Below, in pieces: positions 17,856 through 26,891 of a stretch of DNA of 64,000 nucleotides. The notes beneath the pieces were generated by a model. It was not told the DNA's origin. It was given only the letters and a program-made list of their open reading frames with translations, and did no database searches. Origin of the DNA: ZC4RG17 sp036380875 (GTDB lineage: Bacteria > Actinomycetota > Acidimicrobiia > Spongiisociales > ZC4RG35); contig DASVDX010000072.1 of the NCBI GenBank assembly GCA_036380875.1, positions 17,886 to 81,885 on the forward strand. Reading direction: 5' to 3'. Each line of letters begins with the position of its first letter. Position 1 is the first letter of the stretch. A program made the translations under genes and the position numbers.

Positions 17856-18187
17856 ATCTGCCCCACTTCCTCGGGGATGTCGTAGTGGGTGGCGTGGCGA
17901 TACTCCTTGGCCGACGCGTCGTAGTAGTCCATCGCCTCCTCGGGCTCGAAGGCGCTGATGGCTCCCGACGGGACCACCCAGATGCTCACCCCCTCCTGAC
18001 GGCGCGTGTAGACGTCGCGGGCGGCCTGGAGCGCGGTTTCGGCATCCGGAGCGTGGAGCGAGCCGCAATGGACATGGGACAGGCCCCGACGCTGGCGCAC
18101 GAACACCTCCCAGAGGGGAAACCCGTCGGTGACGTCGGAGGACGTGGCGAACTCCTCGCCTTCGATACGGGGAACCTCGTAGGTCAT
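17852..18187 (-). CDS. paaB: Phenylacetyl-CoA epoxidase subunit PaaB
   Basis: A 111-aa small subunit that bridges PaaAC heterodimers. It contains the family's PLWEVFVRQRRGLSHVHCGS and ALQAARDVYTRRQEGVSIWV. Its N terminus carries about 18 extra residues compared with the E. coli protein. It overlaps paaA upstream and paaC downstream by 4 bp each. Confidence 0.95.
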   Translation of the reverse strand: MTYEVPRIEGEEFATSSDVTDGFPLWEVFVRQRRGLSHVHCGSLHAPDAETALQAARDVYTRRQEGVSIWVVPSGAISAFEPEEAMDYYDASAKEYRHATHYDIPEEVGQM

Positions 18188-19131
18188 ACCGCCACCTTCC
18201 TCTGCCGCTTGGCTTCGTAGGCCAGGGCCGCCTCACGGACCCAGGCGTTCTCCTCCCACACGGAGACCTTGTGCTCGAGTCGCTCGCGGTTCATCGGCCC
18301 GTTGCCTTTCACGACGTTCCAGAACTCGTCCCAGTCGATCTGGCCGAAGTCGTAGTGGCCCCGCTCCTCGTTCCACTTCAGTTCGGGGTCGGGCAGGGTG
18401 ACACCTAGGTACTCGGCCTGGGGCACGGTCATGTCGACGAACTGCTGGCGCAGGTCGTCGTTGGAGACCCGCTTGATCTTCCAGGCCATGGACTGCTCGG
18501 TGTGCGACGACTCGGCGTCGCTCGGCCCGAACATCATGAGGGAGGGCCACCACCAGCGGTTGACGGCGTCCTGGGCCATCGCCTTCTGCTCCTCGGTGCC
18601 CCGGCAGAGGGCGAGGAGGATCTCGTAGCCCTGGCGCTGGTGGAAGGACTCCTCCTTGCAGATTCGCACCATCGCCCGGGAGTAGGGCCCGTAGGAGCAG
18701 CGGGTGAGCATCACCTGGTTGGTGATCGCTGCCCCGTCGACGAGCCAGCCGATGGCACCCACGTCGGCCCAGGTGAGCGTCGGGTAGTTGAAGATCGACG
18801 AGTACTTGTGCTTGCCCCGGTGGAGCAGGTCGACCAGCTCGTGGCGTGTGATGCCGAGCGTCTCCGCAGCCGAGTACAGATAGAGGCCGTGGCCGGCTTC
18901 GTCCTGGACCTTGGCCATGAGGATGGCCTTGCGGCGCAGGGTCGGCGCCCGGGTGATCCAGTTGCCCTCGGGTTGCATGCCGATCACCTCGGAGTGGGCG
19001 TGCTGGGCGATCTGGCGGATGAGGGTCTTGCGGTAGCCGTCCGGCATCCAGTCGGTCGGCTCGATCTTCTCTTCCCGGTCGATGATTTCCTGGAAACGCT
19101 CTTCGGCGCGAGGCGGTGCAGCGGCGGTCAT
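18184..19131 (-). CDS. paaA: Phenylacetyl-CoA epoxidase catalytic subunit PaaA
   Basis: Di-iron catalytic subunit that epoxidises the ring of phenylacetyl-CoA. The 315-aa chain has the iron-ligand segments AKVQDEAGHGLYLYSAAE and RICKEESFHQRQGYEI (EX2H type) and QIDWDEFWNVVKGNGP near the end. It is the first gene of paaABCDE-tetR. A TATAGA -10 ends 8 nt before the ATG and overlaps the edge of a perfect palindrome, so transcription is probably leaderless and blocked by the TetR protein. Confidence 0.96.
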   Translation of the reverse strand: MTAAAPPRAEERFQEIIDREEKIEPTDWMPDGYRKTLIRQIAQHAHSEVIGMQPEGNWITRAPTLRRKAILMAKVQDEAGHGLYLYSAAETLGITRHELVDLLHRGKHKYSSIFNYPTLTWADVGAIGWLVDGAAITNQVMLTRCSYGPYSRAMVRICKEESFHQRQGYEILLALCRGTEEQKAMAQDAVNRWWWPSLMMFGPSDAESSHTEQSMAWKIKRVSNDDLRQQFVDMTVPQAEYLGVTLPDPELKWNEERGHYDFGQIDWDEFWNVVKGNGPMNRERLEHKVSVWEENAWVREAALAYEAKRQRKVAV

Positions 19132-19140
19132 GCCGCCACT

Positions 19141-19410
19141 CTATACAAACGAACGTTCGTTTGTAAAGTAGGTGAGCATGTGACAGACGGCCAACCCGAT
19201 GCCCGCCCGGGCGGCGACCCGGGACACGCTGTCGGCGGCGAGGCGCTGGAGGGCGTCGGGGGGCGTGGCCGGGTTGGCGGCGACGGCCATACGTACATCG
19301 GGGTCGGGATCTCCGGCCAACAGATCGAGCACGTGCGGGCTGGTGTCCGTTCGATGGGCGGTGGCGCGGCGGACGTGGAGCGGGATTCGCGAGAAGTCGA
19401 TCTGGTCCAT
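19141..19410 (-). CDS. Small leucine-rich-repeat-variant (LRV) / HEAT-like protein
   Basis: An 89-aa protein with two to three LRV-type units: VLDLLAGDPDPDVRMAVAAN, then PATPPDALQRLAADSVSRVA. It is headed by a strong Shine-Dalgarno (CGGAGGTG) six bases before the ATG. Its last codons run through the palindromic operator of the paa operon, and its TAG stop falls 9 bp before the paaA start. Function unknown; LRV proteins are usually scaffolds. The good Shine-Dalgarno and repeat pattern argue that it is real despite its size. Confidence 0.65.
   Translation of the reverse strand: MDQIDFSRIPLHVRRATAHRTDTSPHVLDLLAGDPDPDVRMAVAANPATPPDALQRLAADSVSRVAARAGIGLAVCHMLTYFTNERSFV
19144..19165. promoter_or_regulatory. 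Perfect 22-bp palindrome: likely TetR operator of the paa operon
   Basis: The sequence is fully self-complementary over 22 bp, with core ACAAACGAACGTTCGTTTGT. It overlaps the paaA -10 (TATAGA, 19140-19145), the usual position for a TetR repressor site, and a TetR gene closes the operon. It also lies inside the last codons of the upstream LRV gene. Confidence 0.75.
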
Positions 19411-19504
19411 CAGCACCTCCGTGTGCTGTTTCAGACGTCCACCGCATCCAATGAGTTCCCGCCTCCTTCCGGGATGTCTCAGCCAGCCCGTATGCTCGGG
19501 AGCC

Positions 19505-21844
19505 GTGGACGCCCTCCTCCCCTTGCCGGGCCGCCGGTCCCTCGGCCGAGGGCTGGTGGTCGGCCCCGACGACCCGATGCCCGAGCCTGCCGAAGCCTGG
19601 CCGCGGTTCGTGATCGACGACGCCGTCTTGCGCGACCCGGCGGAGGCCGTCTCCCGGCTCGACGCCTGGTGGCGCGGCCGTGAGCCATCGGTCGTCGTCC
19701 TGGGAGTGCCGTTCGCCGAGCTGAAACGCCCGGAGACCAACGAGGAGGCGCCGTACCTCCTCGACCCTCGGTTCGAATTCCAGAGGGAGAGACTCCACTA
19801 CCTCACCTGGGTCAACCGCTACGACGGGAGAGGAGGCGCCCTCAGGTGGCACCACACCGATCGCGCATTGCGCCTGGGCGCCACTCGAGCCGACGGGCAC
19901 GGCGACATCCTCGTCGAGGGCCGCCCGTTCTGGATCGACGGCGGGCCCCGAGGGCCGCTCGACGGCCTCGACATCGTCCATGTCGAGTCGGTGTGGTCGG
20001 GACGTCTGGAGCCGGATCGCTGGCGGGAGCCGGCCGCCGACCTGGCCCCCGACCAGCTCGAGGCGGTGGCTCACCCGACGGGCTCGGCTCGCATCATCGC
20101 CCCGGCCGGCTCCGGCAAGACCCGGGTGCTCACCGAGCGCCTCCGTCATCTCCTGGTGGACCGGGGATGGAACGGAGACGTTGTGACCGCCCTCGCCTAC
20201 AACCGACGGGCCGCCGAGGAGATGGCCACCCGTCTCGCCGAGGTGCCCGCTGCCCACGTTCGCACCCTGCACGCCTTCGGCTACGAGATCCTCGGCCGGG
20301 CGTCGGGCCGCCGCCCTCGCCTGCTCGAAGAGCGCGAGGTACGCCGCCTGCTCGACCGCTTGGCGAACCTGAGGCCCCGGGCCAACGAGGACGTCCATGC
20401 ACCGTGGCTCGAGGCGCTGGCCGAGGTCAGGGTGGCGCTGCGACCGCCCGAGGAGGTGGAGGCGAGCCGCGACGACGTCCCTGGCTTCGCTCTCGTCTTC
20501 GAGGAGTACCGGAGGATCCTCCACTCCCAGGGCGCCATCGACCACGACGAACAGATCTACGGGGCCATCGAAGTGCTCCTGCGCCGGCCCGACATCCGGG
20601 CGTGGGCGCAGGCCCGTTGCCGCCATCTCCTGGTCGACGAGTTCCAGGACCTCACGCCGGCTCATCTCCTCCTGGCCCGGCTCCTCGCCGCTCCCGGCTA
20701 CGACGTGTTCGGAGTCGGCGACGACGACCAGGTGATCTACGGCTACGCCGGGGCGACACCGAGTTATCTGATCGACTACGCCGACTTCTTCCCGGGGGCG
20801 GCCCACCACCAACTCCGGGTGAACTACCGCTGCCCTGCGCCCGTGGTCGAGGCGGCGGCCAACCTCCTCTCCCACAACCGGCGCCGGATAGGAAAGACGG
20901 TCACGGCCGCCTCCACGGCAACCTCGGGCATCGAAGTGGTGCGGGCGGCCGAAAAGGACATGGGCCGCCAGCTGGTGGCCGTGACCCGGGAGCTGATCGA
21001 GGCCGACGGGCCGGAATCGGTCGCCGTGCTCGCCCGGGTCAACGTGGGCCTTCTGGTCCCCCAGATCACGTTCGGGGAACACGGCATTCCCACCGAAACG
21101 GCCCTGGACGCCACCCTCCTCGATCGATCCGGGGTGCGCAGCGCCCTGGCCTGGCTCCGATTGGGTGCGGCCGTGGCCAGACAGGAGCCGCTCACCGGAG
21201 CCGACCTCGATGAGGCCACCCGCCGACCGGCGCGCGGGCTGTCGCCCGGCGTCCGAGCCGCCCTGGGACGCGGCATGTGGACGTTCTCCCGCCTGGCGTC
21301 TTTCGCCGCCGGGGCCGACGACGAGCGCACCCGGACCAAACTCGGCGGCCTCACAGACGATCTGGCCGTGCTCGGCCGGCTCGCCGCAGAGGAGCCGGTG
21401 AGCGCCCAGTTGCTCTACATCCGCGACCAGTTGGGTCTGGGCGACGCCCTGGAGAGGCTCGACCACTCCCGGACACGGCCCACCGGGGGCCACACCGACG
21501 ACATCGACGCCCTCCTCGTGCTGGCCCACACCCACCCGGAGGTGGAGTCCTTCGAGCCCTGGTTGCGGTCGGCACTCGACGTGAGGTCTGTCGGCGGGCC
21601 GACGGTGACCTTGACCACCGTCCATCGAGCCAAAGGTGCGGAGTGGCCCCACGTCGTGGTGTGGGACGCCAGCGTCGGGCTCATGCCCCATCGTCTCGCC
21701 GATGATCTGGAGGAGGAGCGGCGCATATTCCATGTGGCCATGACGCGCTGCTCCCGTTCCGTCACGATCATCGCCCGCGCCAGACGTCCCTCGCCGTTCC
21801 TCGCAGAGCTCCTGTCGGAAGAAGTTCAGCTTTCGACTGCCTGA
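19505..21844 (+). CDS. UvrD/PcrA-like superfamily 1 DNA helicase
   Basis: A 779-aa ATP-dependent helicase. Motifs in order: Q-motif LAPDQLEAVAHPTG, Walker A APAGSGKT (residues 199-206), motif II LLVDEFQDLTPAH, motif III GVGDDDQVIYGYAGA, motif IV VNYRCP, motif V TVHRAKGAEWPHVVVW and motif VI FHVAMTRCSRS. About 180 residues precede the helicase core, with no domain I can name. The GTG start is chosen because TATGCT ends 8 nt before it. ATG codons at 19451 and 19199 are further upstream. The 3' end overlaps convergent surE by 19 bp. Confidence 0.88.
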   Translation: MDALLPLPGRRSLGRGLVVGPDDPMPEPAEAWPRFVIDDAVLRDPAEAVSRLDAWWRGREPSVVVLGVPFAELKRPETNEEAPYLLDPRFEFQRERLHYLTWVNRYDGRGGALRWHHTDRALRLGATRADGHGDILVEGRPFWIDGGPRGPLDGLDIVHVESVWSGRLEPDRWREPAADLAPDQLEAVAHPTGSARIIAPAGSGKTRVLTERLRHLLVDRGWNGDVVTALAYNRRAAEEMATRLAEVPAAHVRTLHAFGYEILGRASGRRPRLLEEREVRRLLDRLANLRPRANEDVHAPWLEALAEVRVALRPPEEVEASRDDVPGFALVFEEYRRILHSQGAIDHDEQIYGAIEVLLRRPDIRAWAQARCRHLLVDEFQDLTPAHLLLARLLAAPGYDVFGVGDDDQVIYGYAGATPSYLIDYADFFPGAAHHQLRVNYRCPAPVVEAAANLLSHNRRRIGKTVTAASTATSGIEVVRAAEKDMGRQLVAVTRELIEADGPESVAVLARVNVGLLVPQITFGEHGIPTETALDATLLDRSGVRSALAWLRLGAAVARQEPLTGADLDEATRRPARGLSPGVRAALGRGMWTFSRLASFAAGADDERTRTKLGGLTDDLAVLGRLAAEEPVSAQLLYIRDQLGLGDALERLDHSRTRPTGGHTDDIDALLVLAHTHPEVESFEPWLRSALDVRSVGGPTVTLTTVHRAKGAEWPHVVVWDASVGLMPHRLADDLEEERRIFHVAMTRCSRSVTIIARARRPSPFLAELLSEEVQLSTA

Positions 21845-22620
21845 CGGACCTCCGGAGGCACCGTGGCGGCAGCAGGCATGCGGATCGGGGTGATCGAGAT
21901 CACACCGTCGTGGGCGGCATCGATGTCGGAGCCGTCGACCGCCTCGAACTGGTTGATCTTGCCGCCGTATTCGTGGCGGTAGGTCCCGTCGTCCTGACGG
22001 GCGAACAGACGGTCGTAGCCGGACCGGGCGAGCGTGGTGACGCGCCGCTCCGTGTCGACCGTGGCGTCGTACGGCAGGTTGATAGAGACGACATCGGCGA
22101 ATGCGTGGAGACCGGCCTTCTCGATCAGCCGCAGCACGAAGACGGTCACCTCGGACAGGCGCTCCCAGCTCGGGCGCTCCTCGGGAGTCATGACCCGTCG
22201 CCGCCACTCCCGCCACTCGCCGCTGGCCATCGTCCCCGTCGACACGGCCACGGCGGGCACTCCCGAGATCCAGCCCTCGACCGCCGCCCCGACGGTCCCC
22301 GACGACATGAGGAAGCCCGTGCCGTGGTTGTAGCCGAGGTTGATGCCCGACACGACGAGGTCGGGGTGAGGGAGGTCGAGAGCGTGGATGCCGAGTTGCA
22401 CGGCGTCGGCCGGGTATCCGGAGACGGCGTAGATCTCCACGCCTTCCCGGGAGGTCTTCTCGACCCGCACCGGGTCGAAGCGGGTGATGGCTTTGCCCAC
22501 CCACGACCGCTCTCGATCCGGTACGACCACAGCCACATCTCCCAATTGCTCGAGACTGCGAGCGAAGGGGACGAGGGCCGGGGCGTCGATGCCGTCGTCG
22601 TTGGTGAGGAGGATTCTCAT
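21826..22620 (-). CDS. surE: 5'/3'-nucleotidase SurE
   Basis: Metal-dependent nucleotidase of 264 aa. The N-terminal MRILLTNDDGIDAPALVPFA provides the Asp-Asp metal site, and VVPDRERSWVGKAIT, PDLVVSGINLGYNHG and MSSGTVGAAVEGWISGVPAV complete the signature. It dephosphorylates nucleoside monophosphates by family. Its ATG overlaps the stop of the upstream hydrolase by 4 bp. Confidence 0.94.
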   Translation of the reverse strand: MRILLTNDDGIDAPALVPFARSLEQLGDVAVVVPDRERSWVGKAITRFDPVRVEKTSREGVEIYAVSGYPADAVQLGIHALDLPHPDLVVSGINLGYNHGTGFLMSSGTVGAAVEGWISGVPAVAVSTGTMASGEWREWRRRVMTPEERPSWERLSEVTVFVLRLIEKAGLHAFADVVSINLPYDATVDTERRVTTLARSGYDRLFARQDDGTYRHEYGGKINQFEAVDGSDIDAAHDGVISITPIRMPAAATVPPEVRQAVES

Positions 22621-23495
22621 GCCGCCGCCGACGACCTTCCGAACTCCCCCACGAGCCCGACGAAGGTGTCGACGTCCTCGAGCATGGCGATGTGGCCCAC
22701 CTCGTCGAGGATCTCGACCCGCCAGTCGGGGCGAAGGGCGCCGAGCCGACGAGCCGCCAGCGCCGGGACCAGCCGGTCCTTCGCTCCGTGGACGACGAGG
22801 GTGGGAACGGCCACCGCGGCCACCTCCCGGTCGTAGGCGGCCTGGCGGAGAGTGGTGAAGACGATCGATCGGGCGGCGCGGATGAAAGCTTCGTCGATTC
22901 CGGGGATGTGCTGACGTTGGACGGCCATACGGACGTGCATCTCGAAGACGTCCCGTGGGATCCGCTCGGGATGGGCGGCGCACAGGTCCAGCACCCAGCG
23001 GGCGATTTCTTCCGGTGTCATGGCGTTTCGCCGCCCCCACATCACCAACTCTGCGAGACCCGGGACCGCATACATGGCGAACATCGCCCCGGCGAGCGGG
23101 TCGGGTGGCTGGACCACGAGGTCCCACGGCGCCGCCGGCGACACGAGGACCAGCCGGGACACCGTCTCCGGCGCCCGGGCCGCCTGGCGAAGGGCTATCG
23201 CCCCGCCCATCGAGTTGCCGATGAGCGTGACGGGCTGGCCTAAGAGGCGCAGGTAGCGATCCAGGACCCGGCGGTTGGCTTCCACGGTGGTCGAGCGTCC
23301 GGCCGGCGGGGTGAGCCCGAAGCCCGGCAGGTCGATCGCCGACACACTGCCGAACTGCTGCAGACCGGCCGCCGCCGGCACCCAATTGACGTGGGAGCCG
23401 CCGAGGCCGTGGACACAGACGATCGGCTCGCCCTCGCCGCCCAGTTCGGCGACGTAGACGGGACCGTCGATGTCCAGATAGCGGGACTGCTCCAC
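22617..23495 (-). CDS. Alpha/beta-hydrolase
   Basis: A 292-aa alpha/beta-hydrolase. Oxyanion-hole region VCVHGLGGSHVNW, nucleophile elbow GNSMGGAIAL, acid in VVHGAKDRLVPA and catalytic His in DEVGHIAMLED. The substrate cannot be assigned; esterases, lipases and C-C hydrolases share this fold. The GTG start lies 6 nt after TACCCT, which suggests a leaderless transcript that heads the hydrolase-surE pair. Confidence 0.88.
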   Translation of the reverse strand: MEQSRYLDIDGPVYVAELGGEGEPIVCVHGLGGSHVNWVPAAAGLQQFGSVSAIDLPGFGLTPPAGRSTTVEANRRVLDRYLRLLGQPVTLIGNSMGGAIALRQAARAPETVSRLVLVSPAAPWDLVVQPPDPLAGAMFAMYAVPGLAELVMWGRRNAMTPEEIARWVLDLCAAHPERIPRDVFEMHVRMAVQRQHIPGIDEAFIRAARSIVFTTLRQAAYDREVAAVAVPTLVVHGAKDRLVPALAARRLGALRPDWRVEILDEVGHIAMLEDVDTFVGLVGEFGRSSAAA

Positions 23496-23543
23496 ACCAC
23501 GAGGGTAGATGCGCTCGAGGCCTGGCAGAACACTGGCGAGACC

Positions 23544-25142
23544 TCAGGCGAGGGCGACCAACTCCAGCATCTCCTCGTCGAAGTGGTACGAGGTTCCCTC
23601 CGGCATCAGGATCGCCCGATCCGGGCCGAGGCGCGCCACGAAGTCCGTGTCGTGGGAGACGAGGATGATGGTGCCCTGATACTGGTGCAGCGCCTCCAGC
23701 AAGGCGTCCTTGGCTTGGGGGTCGAGGTTGTTGGTGGGCTCGTCCAACAAGAGCACGTTGGGGCGGGCCATGACCAGCATGGCCAGCGCCAGCTTCGTCT
23801 TCTCGCCCCCGGAGAGGGTGGCAGCGTCCTGGTCGACCCGCTCGGCGAGTAGGAAATGCCCGAGTACGGTGCGCAGCACTTGGTCGGGAGCATCGGAGAC
23901 GGACCGCAGGTGATCCAGCACCGTCACTCCCGGCTCGATCTGCTCGTGTTCCTGGGCGTAGTAGCCGATCGTGGCCTTGTGGCCCAGCGCCACCCTGCCG
24001 AGATCGGGCTGCTCCACCCCGGCGAGGATCCGCAGGAGCGTCGTCTTGCCGGCGCCGTTGAGGCCGAGGATCACGAGCCGCTCGCCGCGGGTGGTGTCGA
24101 CGTCGACGTCCACGAACACGATGTTGTCGTCGTAGGCCTTGGCCAGCCCGTGGGCGGAGACGGGCGTGCGTCCCGACGGCTCAGGCTGGGGGAAACGCAG
24201 CTTCACCCCTCTGCCCCGTTTCTGCACCTGCACCAACTCGCGCTTGATCCGCTCGACGCGGGTCTCCATGGTGCTGGCCACCCGAGACATGCGCGCCGTC
24301 CTGCCCTTGAACCGGCGAATGTTCTCCTCGAGGCGGGCTATCTCGGCCTCCTGGTGACGGCGTTCTTTCTCCCGCTGCTGGCGCCGGCGCTCCCGCTCCT
24401 CCACGAAGAACGAGTAGTTGCCCTTGTATGCCTCGACCTCGCCGTTCTCCACGGCCAGTACCGAGGTGATCGCCTCGTCGAGCAGGGGCAGGTCGTGGCT
24501 GACCACCAGCAGCCCGCCGCGGTAGGTGCGGAGGTGGTCGACCAGCCAGGCCTTGGCATCGAGGTCGAGATGGTTGGTGGGCTCATCGAGCAACAGGATG
24601 TCGGTTTCGGCGAAGAGGATCCGCGCCAGCTCCACCCGGCGACGTTGCCCACCGGACATCGTCATCACCGGTTGATGGAGCTCCTTGTCGCCGATGCCGA
24701 GGGCGGCGGCGACCCTCTTCGCCTCGGCCTCGGCGACGAACCCGCCCCGAGCCTCGAACTCGTCCTGCAGGCGGGCGAACCGCCGGATGGCCCGGTCGAG
24801 CTCCTCGCCCGAGGACTTCTCGATCTGGCGACGCGTGTCCTCGATCCTCCGCAGCATCGCCCCGATCTGGCGGGCGGCGAGGATCCGCTCCAGGGCGGTG
24901 ACCCTCCGGTCCTCTAGGTCCGGCGGCTCGGACTCCTGGGAGAAGTAGCCGACCTCGCCTGAGAGGCTGATCGTCCCTGCCGCAGGGCTGTGCATGCCCA
25001 TCAGAGTCTTCATGAGGGTGGATTTGCCCGCGCCATTCCGACCCACCAGCCCGACCTTGTCGCCAGGCTGCAGGCTGAAAGAGACCCCGTCCAGGAGCGT
25101 GACGGGGCCCACGTCGATCCGAAGATCCTTGACGACGAGCAT
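23544..25142 (-). CDS. ABC-F family ATPase
   Basis: A 532-aa soluble protein with two ABC ATPase domains and no membrane segments, characteristic of ABC-F ribosome-associated factors. Walker A motifs are GRNGAGKST and GLNGAGKTT, signatures MSGGQRRRVELA and LSGGEKTKLALA, Walker B ILLLDEPTNHLD and VLLLDEPTNNLD. Between them is the charged interdomain linker (EERERRRQQREKERRHQEAE). Whether it acts as a translation factor or in antibiotic protection cannot be told from sequence. Confidence 0.93.
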   Translation of the reverse strand: MLVVKDLRIDVGPVTLLDGVSFSLQPGDKVGLVGRNGAGKSTLMKTLMGMHSPAAGTISLSGEVGYFSQESEPPDLEDRRVTALERILAARQIGAMLRRIEDTRRQIEKSSGEELDRAIRRFARLQDEFEARGGFVAEAEAKRVAAALGIGDKELHQPVMTMSGGQRRRVELARILFAETDILLLDEPTNHLDLDAKAWLVDHLRTYRGGLLVVSHDLPLLDEAITSVLAVENGEVEAYKGNYSFFVEERERRRQQREKERRHQEAEIARLEENIRRFKGRTARMSRVASTMETRVERIKRELVQVQKRGRGVKLRFPQPEPSGRTPVSAHGLAKAYDDNIVFVDVDVDTTRGERLVILGLNGAGKTTLLRILAGVEQPDLGRVALGHKATIGYYAQEHEQIEPGVTVLDHLRSVSDAPDQVLRTVLGHFLLAERVDQDAATLSGGEKTKLALAMLVMARPNVLLLDEPTNNLDPQAKDALLEALHQYQGTIILVSHDTDFVARLGPDRAILMPEGTSYHFDEEMLELVALA

Positions 25143-25190
25143 GGAGATCCCAGGTTACGGAGAGGCCCTGCCGTGTCGCAGGCGGTTTTC

Positions 25191-26027
25191 TCAGAGGCCG
25201 GCGAACAGGTCCCCGTTGTCTTCGACGTCGACGGACGAATGGACCCGGTAGAAGGCCTCCAACCCGACGACCTCGTCACGCATGTCCTCGTCGACGCTGA
25301 GCATGAACCAGTCCTCGGGTATCTGGCTGCGATGGGCGCGCAGTGCCTTGAGCTTGGTGTCGATCCAGTCCGTGGTGTCGACCATCGTCAGCAGGTCGTC
25401 GGGCGGGCCCGAGTTGACCGCCTCCTCGAACTGCTCTTCGGTGATCTCACCGGCCTCGAGCTGTCGCTCGGCGAAACGGCGCCGCCGGCTGCGTGGCCAG
25501 GCCGACCAGTACAGCTTGGGGACGAGCCAAGGCTCCTCGCCGTCCTGGAGCGGATAACGCGCCAGGTCGGGAGCGGCCCAGAACGCGGCGAGCCCGACGC
25601 GGTGGACCTGGATGTGGTCGGGATGGCCGTAGCCGCCGTACGGGTCGTAGATCGTCATGACATCGGGCCGGAACCGCCGGATGATCGACACCAATCTCCC
25701 GACGGCGTCGTCGAAGTCGGCTTGCCAGAAGCAGTCGGGGTGGAAGTTGGAGTCCTCACCCATCATCCCGGAGTCGCGGTACCCGAGGAAGGAGTGCTCG
25801 CCGACTCCGAGGATCGAGATCGCCGCCGCCATCTCCTCGGCCCGCACCTCGGCGAGCCGGGGCTTGATCGCCTCGGGGTCGTCGTAGTTGTGGACCTCGC
25901 CCTCTGCGCCGTCGGTGGCCGTCACGACCAAGGTGGGCCGGCCGGAGGCGGCGGTGGCGGCGAGGACGCCGCCGGTCTGGATCACCTCGTCGTCGGGATG
26001 GGCGTGGAAAGACAGAAGACCAGGCAT
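25191..26027 (-). CDS. mca: PIG-L deacetylase-family protein, probable mycothiol S-conjugate amidase
   Basis: Zn-dependent LmbE/PIG-L enzyme of 278 aa. The metal motif is SFHAHPDDEVIQTGG with the distal His in YGGYGHPDHIQVH. Length and the segments WYx-like PKLYWSAWPRSRRR and DDLLTMVDTTDWIDTKLKALRAH match Mca, which cleaves mycothiol conjugates for detoxification in actinobacteria. The paralogous MshB deacetylase of mycothiol synthesis is the main alternative. TAACGT lies 10 nt upstream of the ATG. Confidence 0.8.
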   Translation of the reverse strand: MPGLLSFHAHPDDEVIQTGGVLAATAASGRPTLVVTATDGAEGEVHNYDDPEAIKPRLAEVRAEEMAAAISILGVGEHSFLGYRDSGMMGEDSNFHPDCFWQADFDDAVGRLVSIIRRFRPDVMTIYDPYGGYGHPDHIQVHRVGLAAFWAAPDLARYPLQDGEEPWLVPKLYWSAWPRSRRRRFAERQLEAGEITEEQFEEAVNSGPPDDLLTMVDTTDWIDTKLKALRAHRSQIPEDWFMLSVDEDMRDEVVGLEAFYRVHSSVDVEDNGDLFAGL

Positions 26028-26137
26028 GAGCGGACCAACGTTACAGGCGTCGGCTGCCTACCCCAGCGGTTTTGCATCCACGCCACCCGCGCCCCGCCCA
26101 CCACCCCTTTCGGCGGGACGGGTACAGTCTCGCCCCG

Positions 26138-26569
26138 ATGCCGACGACGTCGTTCCAGCACCGCGCCGCCACCCCCGCCAGCCCCGAGCTGGTGTGGGAG
26201 CGCCTCCAGAACCCGGACGTGTGGGCCGAGGTGGCCGGAGCGGACGAAACCTCCGAGCACGTCTTCGATGGAGGGCAGCTCCGGTCGTTCCGTTTCTCGG
26301 CAGCGGTGGGTGGGATCCGCTACCACGGTCAGGCTCGTGTGACCGAGGCCCGTCCCCACCGGACGATGACGCTCTCTGTCGACACCAACGAGGTGAAAGG
26401 CGGCATCCAGGTGGCGATCGTCCCTTCCTCCGACGGGACGATGCTCGATGTCGTCATGACGATGCGACCCAACGGGATCGTCGGGACGATGGTGTTCGGG
26501 GTGGTGAGCTCTGCAGTGTCGAACACGTTCGCCGATTCCGTGGAGCGCCTCGCCGCCTCGATGGCTTGA
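26138..26569 (+). CDS. SRPBCC / CoxG-like protein
   Basis: A 143-aa START-like (SRPBCC) protein: FQHRAATPASPELVWERLQN, then VAGADETSEHVFDGG, a central beta-rich stretch and a C-terminal helix SNTFADSVERLAASMA. These bind hydrophobic ligands, and some (CoxG) act with CO dehydrogenase, but no cox genes are near. TACAGT ends 9 nt before the chosen ATG. An upstream GTG/ATG extension lacks homology-like sequence. Confidence 0.75.
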   Translation: MPTTSFQHRAATPASPELVWERLQNPDVWAEVAGADETSEHVFDGGQLRSFRFSAAVGGIRYHGQARVTEARPHRTMTLSVDTNEVKGGIQVAIVPSSDGTMLDVVMTMRPNGIVGTMVFGVVSSAVSNTFADSVERLAASMA

Positions 26570-26576
26570 CCCTCCG

Positions 26577-26891
26577 TCAGTACCCGGCGACGATCTCGGC
26601 GGCTTCGTCCAGGGTCACGCCCGTGACCAGGATCCGTTTGCTCCGCGACGTCGTCCCGGACTCGACTCGCGCCTTTCCCCCCAGGGTCCTCTCGAGCAGC
26701 CGGCACACCTCGGCGTTGGCTCGTCCGCCTTCGGGAGGGGACGCCACACGCACGCGCAAGGCGTCGCCGTGGCGACCTTTGATCTCGCTCCGGGATGCTC
26801 CGGGAACCACCCAGCACGCCACCACCACCCCTTCCGGGTGGGGACTGAGGAAGGGCGGCGCGCTAACCGGTCTCCCCTCCGGTTTCGGCAT
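26577..26891 (-). CDS. DUF167 (YggU) family protein
   Basis: A 104-aa member of the DUF167 family: VVACWVVPGASRSEIKGRHG, LRVRVASPPEGGRANAEVCR, then SRSKRILVTGVT. Function unknown. Its ATG lies inside the last codons of atpC with a 29-bp overlap, so it is probably the final cistron of the ATP synthase operon. No alternative internal start exists. Confidence 0.82.
   Translation of the reverse strand: MPKPEGRPVSAPPFLSPHPEGVVVACWVVPGASRSEIKGRHGDALRVRVASPPEGGRANAEVCRLLERTLGGKARVESGTTSRSKRILVTGVTLDEAAEIVAGY

Noticed and set aside
18233..22504. Very long 1423-aa minus-strand open frame
   Set aside because: It runs through paaA, the LRV gene and the helicase in the wrong frames. High GC removes stop codons, and no domain appears in it.
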